Below are positions 7,075 through 13,887 of a DNA stretch of 15,850 nucleotides, in pieces. The notes beneath the pieces were generated by a model. That model did no database searches, was not told the origin of the DNA, and was given only the letters and a program-made list of their open reading frames with translations. The stretch comes from an uncultured Acinetobacter sp. (lineage in GTDB: Bacteria > Cyanobacteriota > Vampirovibrionia > Gastranaerophilales > Gastranaerophilaceae): positions 1 through 15,850 of the forward strand of contig CAMORE010000040.1 of assembly GCA_946623365.1 (NCBI GenBank), given 5' to 3'. Made by a program: the position numbers and the translations under genes. Position 1 is the first letter of the stretch, and the number at the start of each line of letters is the position of its first letter.

Positions 7075-7476
7075 TTAGTTGAAACAATCTGATTCTGTCC
7101 CTCTTCCATATAAACATCTTATTTTATAAAATAAATTTATTATATAATCATAATCAAATACTACAAACAATATCCCGATAAAAAATATTAGTGTGCATAA
7201 TATTAAAAATGATATCAAACACTTATCTTTTTTAATTTGTTCAATATATGAAGATAAAAAAGATTTTTTATTTTTTATAAAATTAAAAATTGTTATAAAA
7301 AATCCTATTATATTACCACCTACAACAACCCAGAAAAATAACATATATGGTAATAGTATTATATCTATACTACCAAAGCCAATAGGAAAATATAGCATTA
7401 TAAGACAAAAAATAAATAACATTAAGCAATTTATAATACAAATTATTTTATTGTATTTGTAACAAAAATTATTCAT
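7075..7476 (-). CDS. Small four-helix membrane protein of unknown function (133 aa)
   Basis: Unrecognised. Very hydrophobic, Ile/Phe/Leu-rich, with four predicted membrane segments (about residues 10-32, 36-66, 86-105 and a last one near 100-118), a basic cytoplasmic-type loop (NFIKNKKSFLSSYIEQIKKDK) and a polar tail ending ESDCFN. Base use is even more AT-rich than its neighbours. Its ATG is part of a GGGGTAAATGA repeat unit, with GAGGGG only three bases before the start, so the repeat supplies both start codon and ribosome binding site. The upstream ORF6N gene stops 11 bases earlier in the same repeat, so the two are probably co-transcribed. Confidence 0.6.
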   Translation of the reverse strand: MNNFCYKYNKIICIINCLMLFIFCLIMLYFPIGFGSIDIILLPYMLFFWVVVGGNIIGFFITIFNFIKNKKSFLSSYIEQIKKDKCLISFLILCTLIFFIGILFVVFDYDYIINLFYKIRCLYGRGTESDCFN

Positions 7477-7502
7477 TTACCCCTCATTTACCCCTTTACC
7501 CC
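7475..7502 (-). repeat. GGGGTAAATGA tandem repeat joining two genes
   Basis: On the minus strand GGGGTAAA, GGGGTAAATGA and GGGGTAAATGA lie in tandem. The first supplies the final GVKG reading and TAA stop of the ORF6N gene; the last supplies the ATG of the 133-aa membrane protein. Same family as 2596-2668. Confidence 0.85.
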
Positions 7503-8006
7503 AAATCCTATTTTTCTTGGTTTTGTTCTATCCATTAGTAAATCTATTGCTTCGTAGATTTTTTCTATTTCTTTGTTGTTATCTTTTGCATAATTCATCA
7601 AATAATTTTCAATATCAGCAACTCTTTTTGTTAATTCTTTGTTATCCAATGCCCATTGACGCATTTGAACAAAGGTATCAATAATTTTGATATTTATTTG
7701 AATTGCTCTTGCAGAATTAAGAACAGAAGATAACATAGCAACACCTTGTTCTGTGAAAACGTACGGCATTGTTCTTCTTCCGCCTCGTCCTTTTTTTGAT
7801 ATCGCAATTTGCGATGTCAAAAGTTGATATTCTTCTTTTGTCAGTTGAAACATATAATGGCTAGGGAATCGTTCAATATTACGTTTCACTGCTTCATTCA
7901 ATCTAAAAGTTTGAACTTCATAAAGTTCAGCAAGGTCACTATCCAACATAACCTTATAACCTCTGATTTCATAAATAAGATTTTTTACTTCAACCAAGCT
8001 ATTCAT
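7488..8006 (-). CDS. ORF6N-domain DNA-binding protein
   Basis: A 172-residue protein with an ORF6N domain (about residues 5-115), a KilA-N relative found in phages and in many gut bacterial chromosomes and thought to bind DNA. Recognisable stretches: NLIYEIRGYKVMLDSDLAELY (about 9-29, split here by the domain core), RNIERFPSHYMFQLTKEEY, RGGRRTMPYVFTEQGVAML and INIKIIDTFVQMR. A charged coiled-coil-like segment follows (about 118-160). The protein ends IGFGVKG, encoded by the G-rich repeat. There is no Shine-Dalgarno; the TAGAAT hexamer ends six bases before the ATG, so a leaderless transcript is predicted. It could be a phage or mobile-element remnant acting as a regulator; no other phage genes are present. 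Confidence 0.85.
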   Translation of the reverse strand: MNSLVEVKNLIYEIRGYKVMLDSDLAELYEVQTFRLNEAVKRNIERFPSHYMFQLTKEEYQLLTSQIAISKKGRGGRRTMPYVFTEQGVAMLSSVLNSARAIQINIKIIDTFVQMRQWALDNKELTKRVADIENYLMNYAKDNNKEIEKIYEAIDLLMDRTKPRKIGFGVKG

Positions 8007-8012
8007 AAAGCA

Positions 8013-8041
8013 ATTCTACCAAATTTTTTGTTTGCAATCAA
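8013..8041 (-). promoter_or_regulatory. Sigma70-type promoter of the ORF6N gene, leaderless geometry
   Basis: TTGATT (8036-8041), a 17-base spacer and TAGAAT (8013-8018). Position +1 falls on 8006, the A of the start codon, and no ribosome binding site is present. Confidence 0.6.
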
Positions 8042-8054
8042 TATTTGTCAGTTT

Positions 8055-8077
8055 GTAGCGTGCATTTTAAGGCACGG
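8055..8077 (+). repeat. GTAG-tagged hairpin of a second REP-like family
   Basis: GTAG followed by arm CGTGC, an eight-base loop and arm GCACG. The first 12 bases (GTAGCGTGCATT) recur at 3384-3395, where the second arm is missing. It lies between the histidine kinase stop and the ORF6N promoter. Confidence 0.4.
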
Positions 8078-8078
8078 A

Positions 8079-9482
8079 TTAAATTATTATCCTAAAACTT
8101 GTACCCCTACCGACTTCGCTTTCAACTTCAATTTTCCAATTATGAAGTTCTGCGATGTGTTTTACAATTGCGAGTCCCAAACCTGTTCCGCCGTTTTGGC
8201 GGCTTCGGGTTTTATCAACCCGATAAAATCTTTCAAAAATTCGGGGTAAATGTTCAGCAGGAATTCCAACTCCGTAATCTTTAACTTCAACTATTATTGA
8301 AAACGGAACATTTAACTGCACACTGCTATTGTTTTCGCTTATCAAATTAACCTCTATTTTTTCAGAGCCCGAATATTTAATAGCGTTTGATAAAAGGTTG
8401 GAAATCATTGTAATCACAAGTTCTTCATTCCCTAAAATGTCTATATTTTCACTCTTGTTAAAAACAACTTCTCTCGGCTGAATTGATATAGCTTGATTAA
8501 TCGCATTATTCAAATTAAAGAGTTTAAAATTTTTATGTTCGTTTGTTTTTTCCAAGTCAATTTCAGAAAGAGTCAATATGTCGCCAACAAGTCTGTTTAT
8601 GGAATAAGTTTGAGATTTAATTATATCAAAGCACTCTTTTTGTATATCAGTTGTTTCACTATTCTCCTCTATTAATTCAACAGCAGAATTTATTGCTGTA
8701 ATCGGAGTCTTAATTTCATGTGACATATTTGAAACAAACTCTTTCCGATACTCTTCAAGTTGTGTTAATCTTGTAATTTGAGTTTTGAGTCTGTTTGTCA
8801 TTCTCATAATTGCAAGTGATAACTCCTTTAACAGTCCGCTATGGGGCAAATTAATATCAGTATCAAAGTCTCCCCTTGCTATTTGAATAACACTGTCTTC
8901 AAGTGAATTAAATCCTTTTCTGATAGAATAAAAAATTTGAATAATGCCCAAGAACAGTAATAACAAACAAATACAAAAGAAAAGTATTATATTTTTCTGT
9001 GCTTTTATTATAGTACTTATTACAAATTCTTGTGACAAAGAAAGTTCTATATAATATTGTTTATTATTTATATTTATTTTACTCACTTTTTCTAAACTTT
9101 TATTCTCAAAAGATTCCACATACAAATCCCAAATATTATATTTTTTACCGACTCTTCTATCATTTTTAAGCGGTATTTTAGCAGAATTTTCAAGAGATGA
9201 TACAATTATATTTTTATCTCCGTCAAAAATTCTAAACGAAAATTCTTTATTGTTTCCAAAATCATCTGCGTACTTTTTTAAAGATTCAATGTCATTTTGT
9301 CTTAAAAGCGGTATAACAACCCATTCAATTTGTTTAGTAAAAATCTCAAGCTCTTTTTTTTCTTCCTGAATATAAGTACTGTTAAACTGAACAATATTGT
9401 AAATTGATACAAGAACAAATGTGAGTCCGACAAAAAATATTAATAAAATTCTGTTTAGCCAAAACAAATCACGTTTTTTCAT
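8079..9482 (-). CDS. Membrane sensor histidine kinase
   Basis: A 467-residue two-component sensor. Order: membrane helix 1 (about 11-31), periplasmic sensor region (about 32-160, no recognised fold), membrane helix 2 (about 164-186), HAMP linker (about 187-240, GDFDTDINLPHSGLLKEL), dimerisation domain with the phosphorylated His in SHEIKTP (His255), then the ATPase domain with N box NLLSNAIKYS (about 362-371), G1 DYGVGIP (402-408), F box RIFERFYRVD (about 414-423) and G2 GGTGLGLAIV (431-440). All catalytic elements look intact. Its ATG follows the regulator's stop with no gap; a GAGGGAG inside the regulator's end serves as ribosome binding site, so translation is probably coupled. Signal unknown; PhoR-like architecture. 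Confidence 0.93.
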   Translation of the reverse strand: MKKRDLFWLNRILLIFFVGLTFVLVSIYNIVQFNSTYIQEEKKELEIFTKQIEWVVIPLLRQNDIESLKKYADDFGNNKEFSFRIFDGDKNIIVSSLENSAKIPLKNDRRVGKKYNIWDLYVESFENKSLEKVSKININNKQYYIELSLSQEFVISTIIKAQKNIILFFCICLLLLFLGIIQIFYSIRKGFNSLEDSVIQIARGDFDTDINLPHSGLLKELSLAIMRMTNRLKTQITRLTQLEEYRKEFVSNMSHEIKTPITAINSAVELIEENSETTDIQKECFDIIKSQTYSINRLVGDILTLSEIDLEKTNEHKNFKLFNLNNAINQAISIQPREVVFNKSENIDILGNEELVITMISNLLSNAIKYSGSEKIEVNLISENNSSVQLNVPFSIIVEVKDYGVGIPAEHLPRIFERFYRVDKTRSRQNGGTGLGLAIVKHIAELHNWKIEVESEVGRGTSFRIII

Positions 9483-10169
9483 TTAATCCGGCTCCCTCAA
9501 TTTGTATCCGGCGCCTCTTATAGTTTCAATATTCGAACCTATTTCACCTAATTTTCTTCTCAAATTTAATATTTGAACATCAATTGCTCTCTCTGATATA
9601 TCAAATCCGTCATCTCCTCTTAAATATGAAAGCAGCTGAGAACGAGAAAAAACAGTTCCTACATTTGACACAAATATTTTTAAAATCTTATATTCAAATT
9701 TTGTAAGCTCAATTTCTTGATTATCAATCATTACAGTCTTTTTAGTGTCATCTATTTTTATATTTCGATAAGAGTACGAAGAAAAATTAATATTTTTCAA
9801 ATGTGCTTTTACCCTTGCAAGCAGAATTTTGTTATTAAACGGTTTTGAAATATAATCTATTGCTCCTGATTCAAATCCCTTCAAAACATCCTCTTCCATT
9901 TTCTTTGCAGTAAGCATAATTACCTGAACGTTTTTTAAGTATTCATCTTCTTTAATTTTTTTGCATAAAGAAAATCCGTCAAGAGAAGGTAACATCACAT
10001 CAAGCAAAATTAAATCAGGCTTATCGGATTTAATTAATTCAAGAGCTTCAGCTCCATCAAAAGATTTTTTTACATTATAAAACCCATCAGACAAGAGTAC
10101 CAATTCAATAAGTCTGTTAATCTGTGGTTCATCTTCGACTATTAAAATTTTTGCACCGAATATATCCAT
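9483..10169 (-). CDS. OmpR/PhoB-family response regulator
   Basis: A 228-residue regulator partnered with the kinase at 8079-9482. The receiver domain (about 5-122) has the acidic pair Glu12/Asp13 in VEDE, phospho-acceptor Asp57 in LILLDVMLP, Thr87 in MLTAK and Lys109 in SKPF. The winged-helix DNA-binding domain (about 133-226) shows the OmpR/PhoB pattern: LTKFEYKILKIF, RSQLLSYL, RAIDVQILNLRRKLG (recognition helix) and IETIRGAGYKL. Start: the only sensible ATG, since no alternative lies between it and the conserved KILIVEDE. There is no Shine-Dalgarno; TATAAT ends six bases upstream. It acts as transcription factor; targets are unknown, but its gene follows the autotransporter gene. Confidence 0.93.
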   Translation of the reverse strand: MDIFGAKILIVEDEPQINRLIELVLLSDGFYNVKKSFDGAEALELIKSDKPDLILLDVMLPSLDGFSLCKKIKEDEYLKNVQVIMLTAKKMEEDVLKGFESGAIDYISKPFNNKILLARVKAHLKNINFSSYSYRNIKIDDTKKTVMIDNQEIELTKFEYKILKIFVSNVGTVFSRSQLLSYLRGDDGFDISERAIDVQILNLRRKLGEIGSNIETIRGAGYKLREPD

Positions 10170-10175
10170 ATTTTA

Positions 10176-10204
10176 ATTATACATGAATATTGTTTATGTA
10201 TTAA
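10176..10204 (-). promoter_or_regulatory. Promoter of the two-component operon, leaderless geometry
   Basis: TATAAT at 10176-10181 with a weak -35 (TTAATA, 10199-10204) at 17 bases. Position +1 falls on 10169, the A of the ATG. The AT-rich palindrome at 10226-10242 is just upstream. Confidence 0.55.
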
Positions 10205-10225
10205 TTTAGCACTTCTATATAAATA

Positions 10226-10242
10226 AAATATCAGTGATATTT
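10226..10242. promoter_or_regulatory. 17-base perfect palindrome upstream of the two-component operon
   Basis: AAATATCA, a central G, TGATATTT. It lies about 45 bases upstream of the -10 of the regulator gene and about 60 bases beyond the autotransporter stop. It could be an operator, or a weak AT-rich terminator (seven pairs, three-base loop, then TTTTATTTAT on the minus strand). A second small dyad, GATACT/AGTATC, is at 10251-10271. Confidence 0.4.
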
Positions 10243-10302
10243 AGCTTTACCGATACTCTTTTTAAAAGTATCTGTAATTTCGTTAATTTATTATAAAACT
10301 TT

Positions 10303-12369
10303 TTAACTTGCTTTTTTAATTATAGTTTTTTTATTCGGATGTGTAATTTTAGTTCTGTTTGTTTTGTCAGGTTCTTTGCCTAAAGCCCATCTAAAGCCGG
10401 CGGATAAAGCAACACCATTTCTGCCGCCGTTGCGCACCATCGCCTGTAAAAATCCGGTAAACCTTTCACCCCAACGTTTTGTACGCCGACTCCGTATTGG
10501 AAATACGGTTTTACACTCATTTGTGGCAATGCTACATCATTTGCATGAAAATGAGTCTTATCCATTATATTCCAAACCATTCTCATACTGACGTATGGCT
10601 GCCATCCATTTTTCAGATTACCTATAAATTTTAATCCCGGCGCAATATTGATTGCATGTAAAGGATCAGAGTTGATATTTACCCCGGCTGCATTTTTGTA
10701 ATCAAATGTGTTTACAAATGTATAACTCATCAGATAACTTGGCTGAATTATAAATTTGCCTTTTGCAAGTTCCCAATTATATCCTGTCTTAGACGCCACG
10801 CCAGTCATTAGCATCGGAAAGTCTTCAGAACCGTACATTGTAGATGTATCAGCTACACTTGCACCAACATTTGCAGTTAATGCAGTAAAGAGATTATCTT
10901 TATAAAAGATTCCGGTTGCTCCGAGGGTTCCACCGTTTTGGTATATTGAGTTGCCGTTATAATTTTGGTGAGAACCGTTATATCCGACATAAGCAGAATA
11001 TTGGAAATCCCACCCTCTTTTGAGTTCATATATTGGAGAATCCCCGCCAAAGTACGAACCGTAAGAAATATTTTCAACTTTCGGGCCGTTTTTTAAATCA
11101 ACTTTTTCAAAAGTTGCGTATGGTCTAAACCAAGCTCCTTTATCATTTTCCGGTATGTATGTCGGAGAAAATACTGTCGGGGTAACGGTTGATGCATACC
11201 GGTTTGCCATTTTATATGCCTGACGTTGTTCTTTTGTCAAAAGCATTCTCATATCCATATTTTGGAAGGCATGTTCATAAGAATTTAGTTGATTTAAATA
11301 TCCGCCAAATTGAGCTGCTACAGGAGCTGCTACTACAGCAGGATTGAAACTGTCATATCCGCTACCGGCTTTTGATAGTCCAAATGCAATGCTCCCGTCA
11401 TTTAAAGTGCTATAAGCTGTATTATATTTAAAAATCGGAGTCATTATACTTTTGTTTGGTACTGCAAAATTGACAGATCTTCTAAGTGCCGTATTTTTAT
11501 ATATAGAACTTATAATCGGCACCGCATAATCGTCATTCTCTAAAATTGTACGTTCGTTAATATTAGGGAAATTAACATCATCGATTGTAATTGTCCCGTA
11601 ATTTGTGACAGCATTATCTTCATTAGTGAATGTAAAAGTATCTGCTTTATTGTTTATAATATCAACATCAATCTTAAGATTTGTATTTTCATTAAGGTAT
11701 AAATTTGATAAATCAATTGGTGTTGCTTCTCCGTTTTGTAGATTTATATCAGCACCGTTTAATAAAATAGCATTAGTCCCGCCTGCAAGAACAGAGTCTT
11801 TTATTACATTAATATTTCCGCTTACGGCATTTAATTTGGTATTAGAAATTTGATCATTTAATTCCAAATTATTTACTCTGCTATCCAAGTACACATTATT
11901 GATTTTATCAAGACTTACAGTATCACCCATCATAAAGACTTTTGAACTGTCAAAACTTTCACCTGTTATATTTCCTTCGATATTAATTTTAGAGTCTGTT
12001 TCGGAAAATAATTGAACATTTGATGTATTATCCAGATAAATTGCATTATTATCGCTGTTAATTGTAGTTTCAGGATTATTTGCACCTGACGTAATTTTAA
12101 GTAATCCATTATTTTGAACGGTATAAGTTCCTTTATTTGCTCCGCTTTCTGCAGCTCCGTATGTGGAAGTTTTTATAGTCGTTCCCAGAGGATTTTTACT
12201 GCCGTCAACAATCAATCCTTTATGACCATTGAAGTCCAAATTATTACCGCTTACCTCAAAAGTTAAATTTATAATGCGGCAAACCTTCCGGTACTTCATA
12301 AGTTGTATATGAAAACACAGGTATAACAATCATTGTTGATATAATTGCGGTAAAAATAATTTTTTTCAT
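10303..12369 (-). CDS. Autotransporter-type outer-membrane protein, interrupted by two frameshifts
   Basis: Three overlapping frames together make one 688-residue protein. The start is ATG 12367-12369 with an AAGG site and signal peptide (MKKIIFTAIISTMIVIPVFS). The frame meets TGA at 12256-12258, just after a run of four T; dropping one T gives KFNFEVSGNN in the long frame. The body is an Asn/Thr-rich repetitive passenger (to about residue 330), a linker rich in Ala (VVAAPVAAQFGGYL), then a beta-barrel with alternating strands (GAWFRPYATFEKV onward). Near 10469-10475 one base is missing; restoring it gives GERFTGFLQAMVRNGG and the last strand VALSAGFRWAL, then a 24-residue Lys/Thr-rich tail ending at TAA 10303-10305. 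The two shifts cancel, so the whole span is a multiple of three. Either assembly errors in homopolymers or a recent pseudogene. The uninterrupted central frame is 10380-12329. Confidence 0.8.
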
Positions 12370-12402
12370 CTCAGCCTTTTTTGATTTAAATAGAACAATA
12401 AA

Positions 12403-12430
12403 ATTATATTATATTACAGTTAATAAACAA
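12403..12430 (-). promoter_or_regulatory. Promoter of the autotransporter gene
   Basis: TATAAT (12403-12408), a 16-base spacer and TTGTTT (12425-12430), giving a short leader with an AAGG ribosome binding site. A palindrome TTATAC-AAA-GTATAA at 12495-12509 could be an upstream operator. The rest of 12370-12600 is AT-rich and holds no gene I can support. Confidence 0.5.
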
Positions 12431-12600
12431 TCCTATTAAAATGGTATAATTACAAAGAAATTGTATTAAGACATTGATATATTAATAATTGTATTTATAC
12501 AAAGTATAAGTTAAAGCAGAACCTAAGAGCATAATTTGGAAAATGCTTAACGAAAACAAAATTCAGAAACATTAAAATAATATTAGGTCTGGAAACATGT

Positions 12601-12666
12601 TTACACAATAGGTTTTTCTCTAATCATTAAAAAGATTACAGTACCAATTACCAAGAAACCACATAT
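12601..12666 (-). pseudogene. Post-stop continuation of the 12667-13062 membrane gene
   Basis: Directly after the TAA at 12667-12669 the same frame continues for 21 residues that read as a membrane helix (CGFLVIGTVIFLMI) followed by a basic REKPIV tail, then TAA at 12601-12603. This looks like the lost last helix of the gene upstream, cut off by a nonsense mutation. Confidence 0.5.
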
Positions 12667-13062
12667 TTATCCTACAAATACTAATGGTAAAATATGTAAA
12701 GGATTAATATTTCCCATTGAACCTTTGACTGAAAAGAACATTACATTACAAATTAGAAATTGAATAAACCAAATTGTTGCCCAAATAGAAAAGTATAACT
12801 TGCCTTTTAACTGTGCAATACAATTAAATCTCCTTCTTACTAAAGAAATTAGCGGAATTATGTGTGCAAGAAGATAAATACATACAATTATAAATACTAC
12901 TTCAAATATAATAGGAATAAATGTATCATTGCCTGTTACAGCCAGTGTTATACATGTGCCAAAAGCTATGAAGAACAAATTTAAAAAAAATGTCGACAAT
13001 GTTACTATTTTGGAACCCTGCGACAAAGAAATATTAGCAAAATTCGGCAAGAATTGCAACAT
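12667..13062 (-). CDS. Multi-pass membrane protein of unknown function, probably truncated
   Basis: Unrecognised 131-residue protein with three or four hydrophobic helices (about residues 22-43, 48-75, 90-110, and a short one at the end) and a basic loop LVRRRFNCIAQLKGKLY. The frame stops in the middle of what looks like a final membrane segment (PLHILPLVFVG, stop, then more hydrophobic residues), so it is probably a decaying gene. Its ATG lies six bases inside direct repeat copy 1 (13055-13137), it has no ribosome binding site, and upstream in-frame stops are close. The real 5' end may have been replaced when the adjacent region rearranged. An alternative is a short, genuine membrane protein. 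Confidence 0.5.
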   Translation of the reverse strand: MLQFLPNFANISLSQGSKIVTLSTFFLNLFFIAFGTCITLAVTGNDTFIPIIFEVVFIIVCIYLLAHIIPLISLVRRRFNCIAQLKGKLYFSIWATIWFIQFLICNVMFFSVKGSMGNINPLHILPLVFVG

Positions 13063-13137
13063 TTATCACAGGTTAATATTGCTTATGAAACTCGATACAC
13101 AGACTTATTACAATATTCGTGTGATACTTGGATTAGA
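13055..13137 (+). repeat. 83-base direct repeat, copy 1 (left of higBA)
   Basis: Aligns without gaps to 13888-13970 with 15 differences in 83 bases (about 82% identity). The two copies bracket the HigBA module. In one plus-strand frame every difference is synonymous or conservative (see the short reading frames at 13085 and 13918). Homology starts sharply at TGCAAC. Confidence 0.85.
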
Positions 13138-13156
13138 GCCAAATATTATCCGATAG
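13085..13156 (+). other. Conserved short reading frame, copy 1 (23 codons from ATG)
   Basis: From ATG the frame reads MKLDTQTYYNIRVILGLEPN and ends IIR, TAG. The matching frame at 13918-13980 reads MKLDTQTYYNIKMILGLEYK. Upstream of the ATG the same frame is also conserved (C-N-I-Y-H, then R or K, then LILL), so the coding unit may be the C-terminal end of a longer lost gene rather than a free peptide. No good ribosome binding site. It overlaps the end of higA on the other strand. Function unknown. Confidence 0.4.
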
Positions 13157-13445
13157 CTTTGATTGGTTGTATCTTGCTAATATCATCTGCAATTTCACGT
13201 CTTGCAATTCTAAGCTCATAGTCCTCTTGATAACGAAGAAAATAACCTTGTGAAAGTCCAAAGTATGTGGTCAAGCGTAAATCCGTATCAGCAGTGATTC
13301 TTCTTTGACCTTTGATAATCTGGTGTATTCTATTTGGAGGAACAAATATTGCATTAGCTAAAGCATTTTGCGTAAGACCAAACGGCTTAATGAATTCTTC
13401 TTTGAGCATCTCGCCAACGGTTGTAAGTTCAATGTATTCAGTCAT
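13146..13445 (-). CDS. higA: HigA-type antitoxin
   Basis: A 99-residue Xre-type helix-turn-helix antitoxin that would bind and neutralise HigB and repress the module. Seen: TTVGEMLKEEFIKPFGLTQ (about 8-26), helix-turn-helix QNALANAIFVPPNRIHQIIKGQRRI (about 26-50), ITADTDLRLTTYFGLS and the family-typical YELRIARRE near the end. I chose the ATG at 13443-13445 because GGAG lies at good spacing and homologues start here; an open frame to 13508 would run through the promoter. It has its own strong promoter and is separated from higB by 137 bases, unlike the usual few bases in higBA operons. Symbol is by family resemblance. Confidence 0.88.
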   Translation of the reverse strand: MTEYIELTTVGEMLKEEFIKPFGLTQNALANAIFVPPNRIHQIIKGQRRITADTDLRLTTYFGLSQGYFLRYQEDYELRIARREIADDISKIQPIKAIG

Positions 13446-13479
13446 ATTTGTATCTCCATATCGGATATCATCTACTAAT

Positions 13480-13508
13480 ATTATATAGTACGTACCACGT
13501 AATTTCAA
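13480..13508 (-). promoter_or_regulatory. higA promoter with embedded palindromic operator
   Basis: TTGAAA (13503-13508), exactly 17 bases, TATAAT (13480-13485). The spacer holds the dyad TACGT-GGT-ACGTA (13489-13501), ideally placed for autorepression by HigA. This is the best sigma70-type promoter in the window. Confidence 0.75.
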
Positions 13509-13546
13509 CCCCCTGAAAGTAGAATATTAAGATAGATAAACTTGTT

Positions 13547-13585
13547 CCCTCGCCCCTTGAGGGAGAGGGTTAGTGTGAGGGGTTA
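13547..13585 (-). repeat. 39-base 'CCCTCACCCTAACCC' element, copy 2, between higB and higA
   Basis: Reads on the minus strand as copy 1 does on the plus strand (4577-4615), with two differences. It begins at the higB stop codon, whose TAA is the element's first three bases, and it fills part of the gap before the higA promoter. It can fold into a GC-rich hairpin. Confidence 0.8.
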
Positions 13586-13867
13586 AGAGTGATAATCAAC
13601 TACTTCAACATCAAATGAATTATTATCTAACCAACGGAACCAGACTCTATACTGGTCATTGATGCGGATAGAATGTTGCCCTTGTCTGTCTCCGTATAAT
13701 GCTTCCAAATGATTACTTGGTGGTATCTTTAAGTCATCAAGAACAGATGCTACATGCAACATTCTGAGTTTCTGCAATGCACGTTTCTGAATATCGTGAG
13801 GAAGTTTCTTAGAAAACTCCTCATTCCATATTTTCTCCGTTTCCTTGCATTTAAAAGACTTTATCAT
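13583..13867 (-). CDS. higB: HigB-type toxin (RelE/ParE superfamily mRNA interferase)
   Basis: A 94-residue toxin of the HigB branch, expected to cleave mRNA on the ribosome. It matches the family from end to end: MIKSFKCKETEKIWNEEFS, KLPHDIQKRALQKLRMLH, LDDLKIPPSNHLEALYGDR (about 43-61), GQHSIRINDQYRVWFRW (about 63-79) and the closing FDVEVVDYH. Basic and polar residues expected in the active site are present (Arg61, Arg68, Asp91, His93). Toxin-first gene order is normal for higBA. No Shine-Dalgarno: TATAAT ends six bases before the ATG, so a leaderless transcript is predicted. The last codons CAC TCT TAA run into the 39-base repeat, which may have replaced the native end. Confidence 0.9.
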   Translation of the reverse strand: MIKSFKCKETEKIWNEEFSKKLPHDIQKRALQKLRMLHVASVLDDLKIPPSNHLEALYGDRQGQHSIRINDQYRVWFRWLDNNSFDVEVVDYHS

Positions 13868-13873
13868 GACTGG

Positions 13874-13879
13874 ATTATA
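13874..13879 (-). promoter_or_regulatory. Extended -10 promoter of higB, leaderless geometry
   Basis: TGATATAAT on the minus strand, an extended -10 (TGn before TATAAT), placing +1 on 13867, the A of the ATG. The -35 zone falls inside direct repeat copy 2 and is weak. Confidence 0.6.
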
Positions 13880-13887
13880 TCATAAAA

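Noticed and set aside
7488..8006. Prophage, because of the ORF6N protein
   Set aside because: No structural, integrase or lysis genes nearby; ORF6N genes are often found alone in gut bacterial chromosomes.
12241..12369. Programmed +1 frameshift at TTT-TGA in the autotransporter
   Set aside because: No upstream Shine-Dalgarno-like stimulator, and a second compensating shift elsewhere makes indel error or decay more likely.
12929..13084. Plus-strand open frame running into the conserved short peptide (75 codons in total)
   Set aside because: The part before 13055 is antisense to the membrane gene and is not shared with repeat copy 2, so it is a chance extension.
13446..13508. Earlier start for higA at 13508
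   Set aside because: It would include the -35, -10 and operator in coding sequence, and homologues start near MTEYIELTTVGEML.
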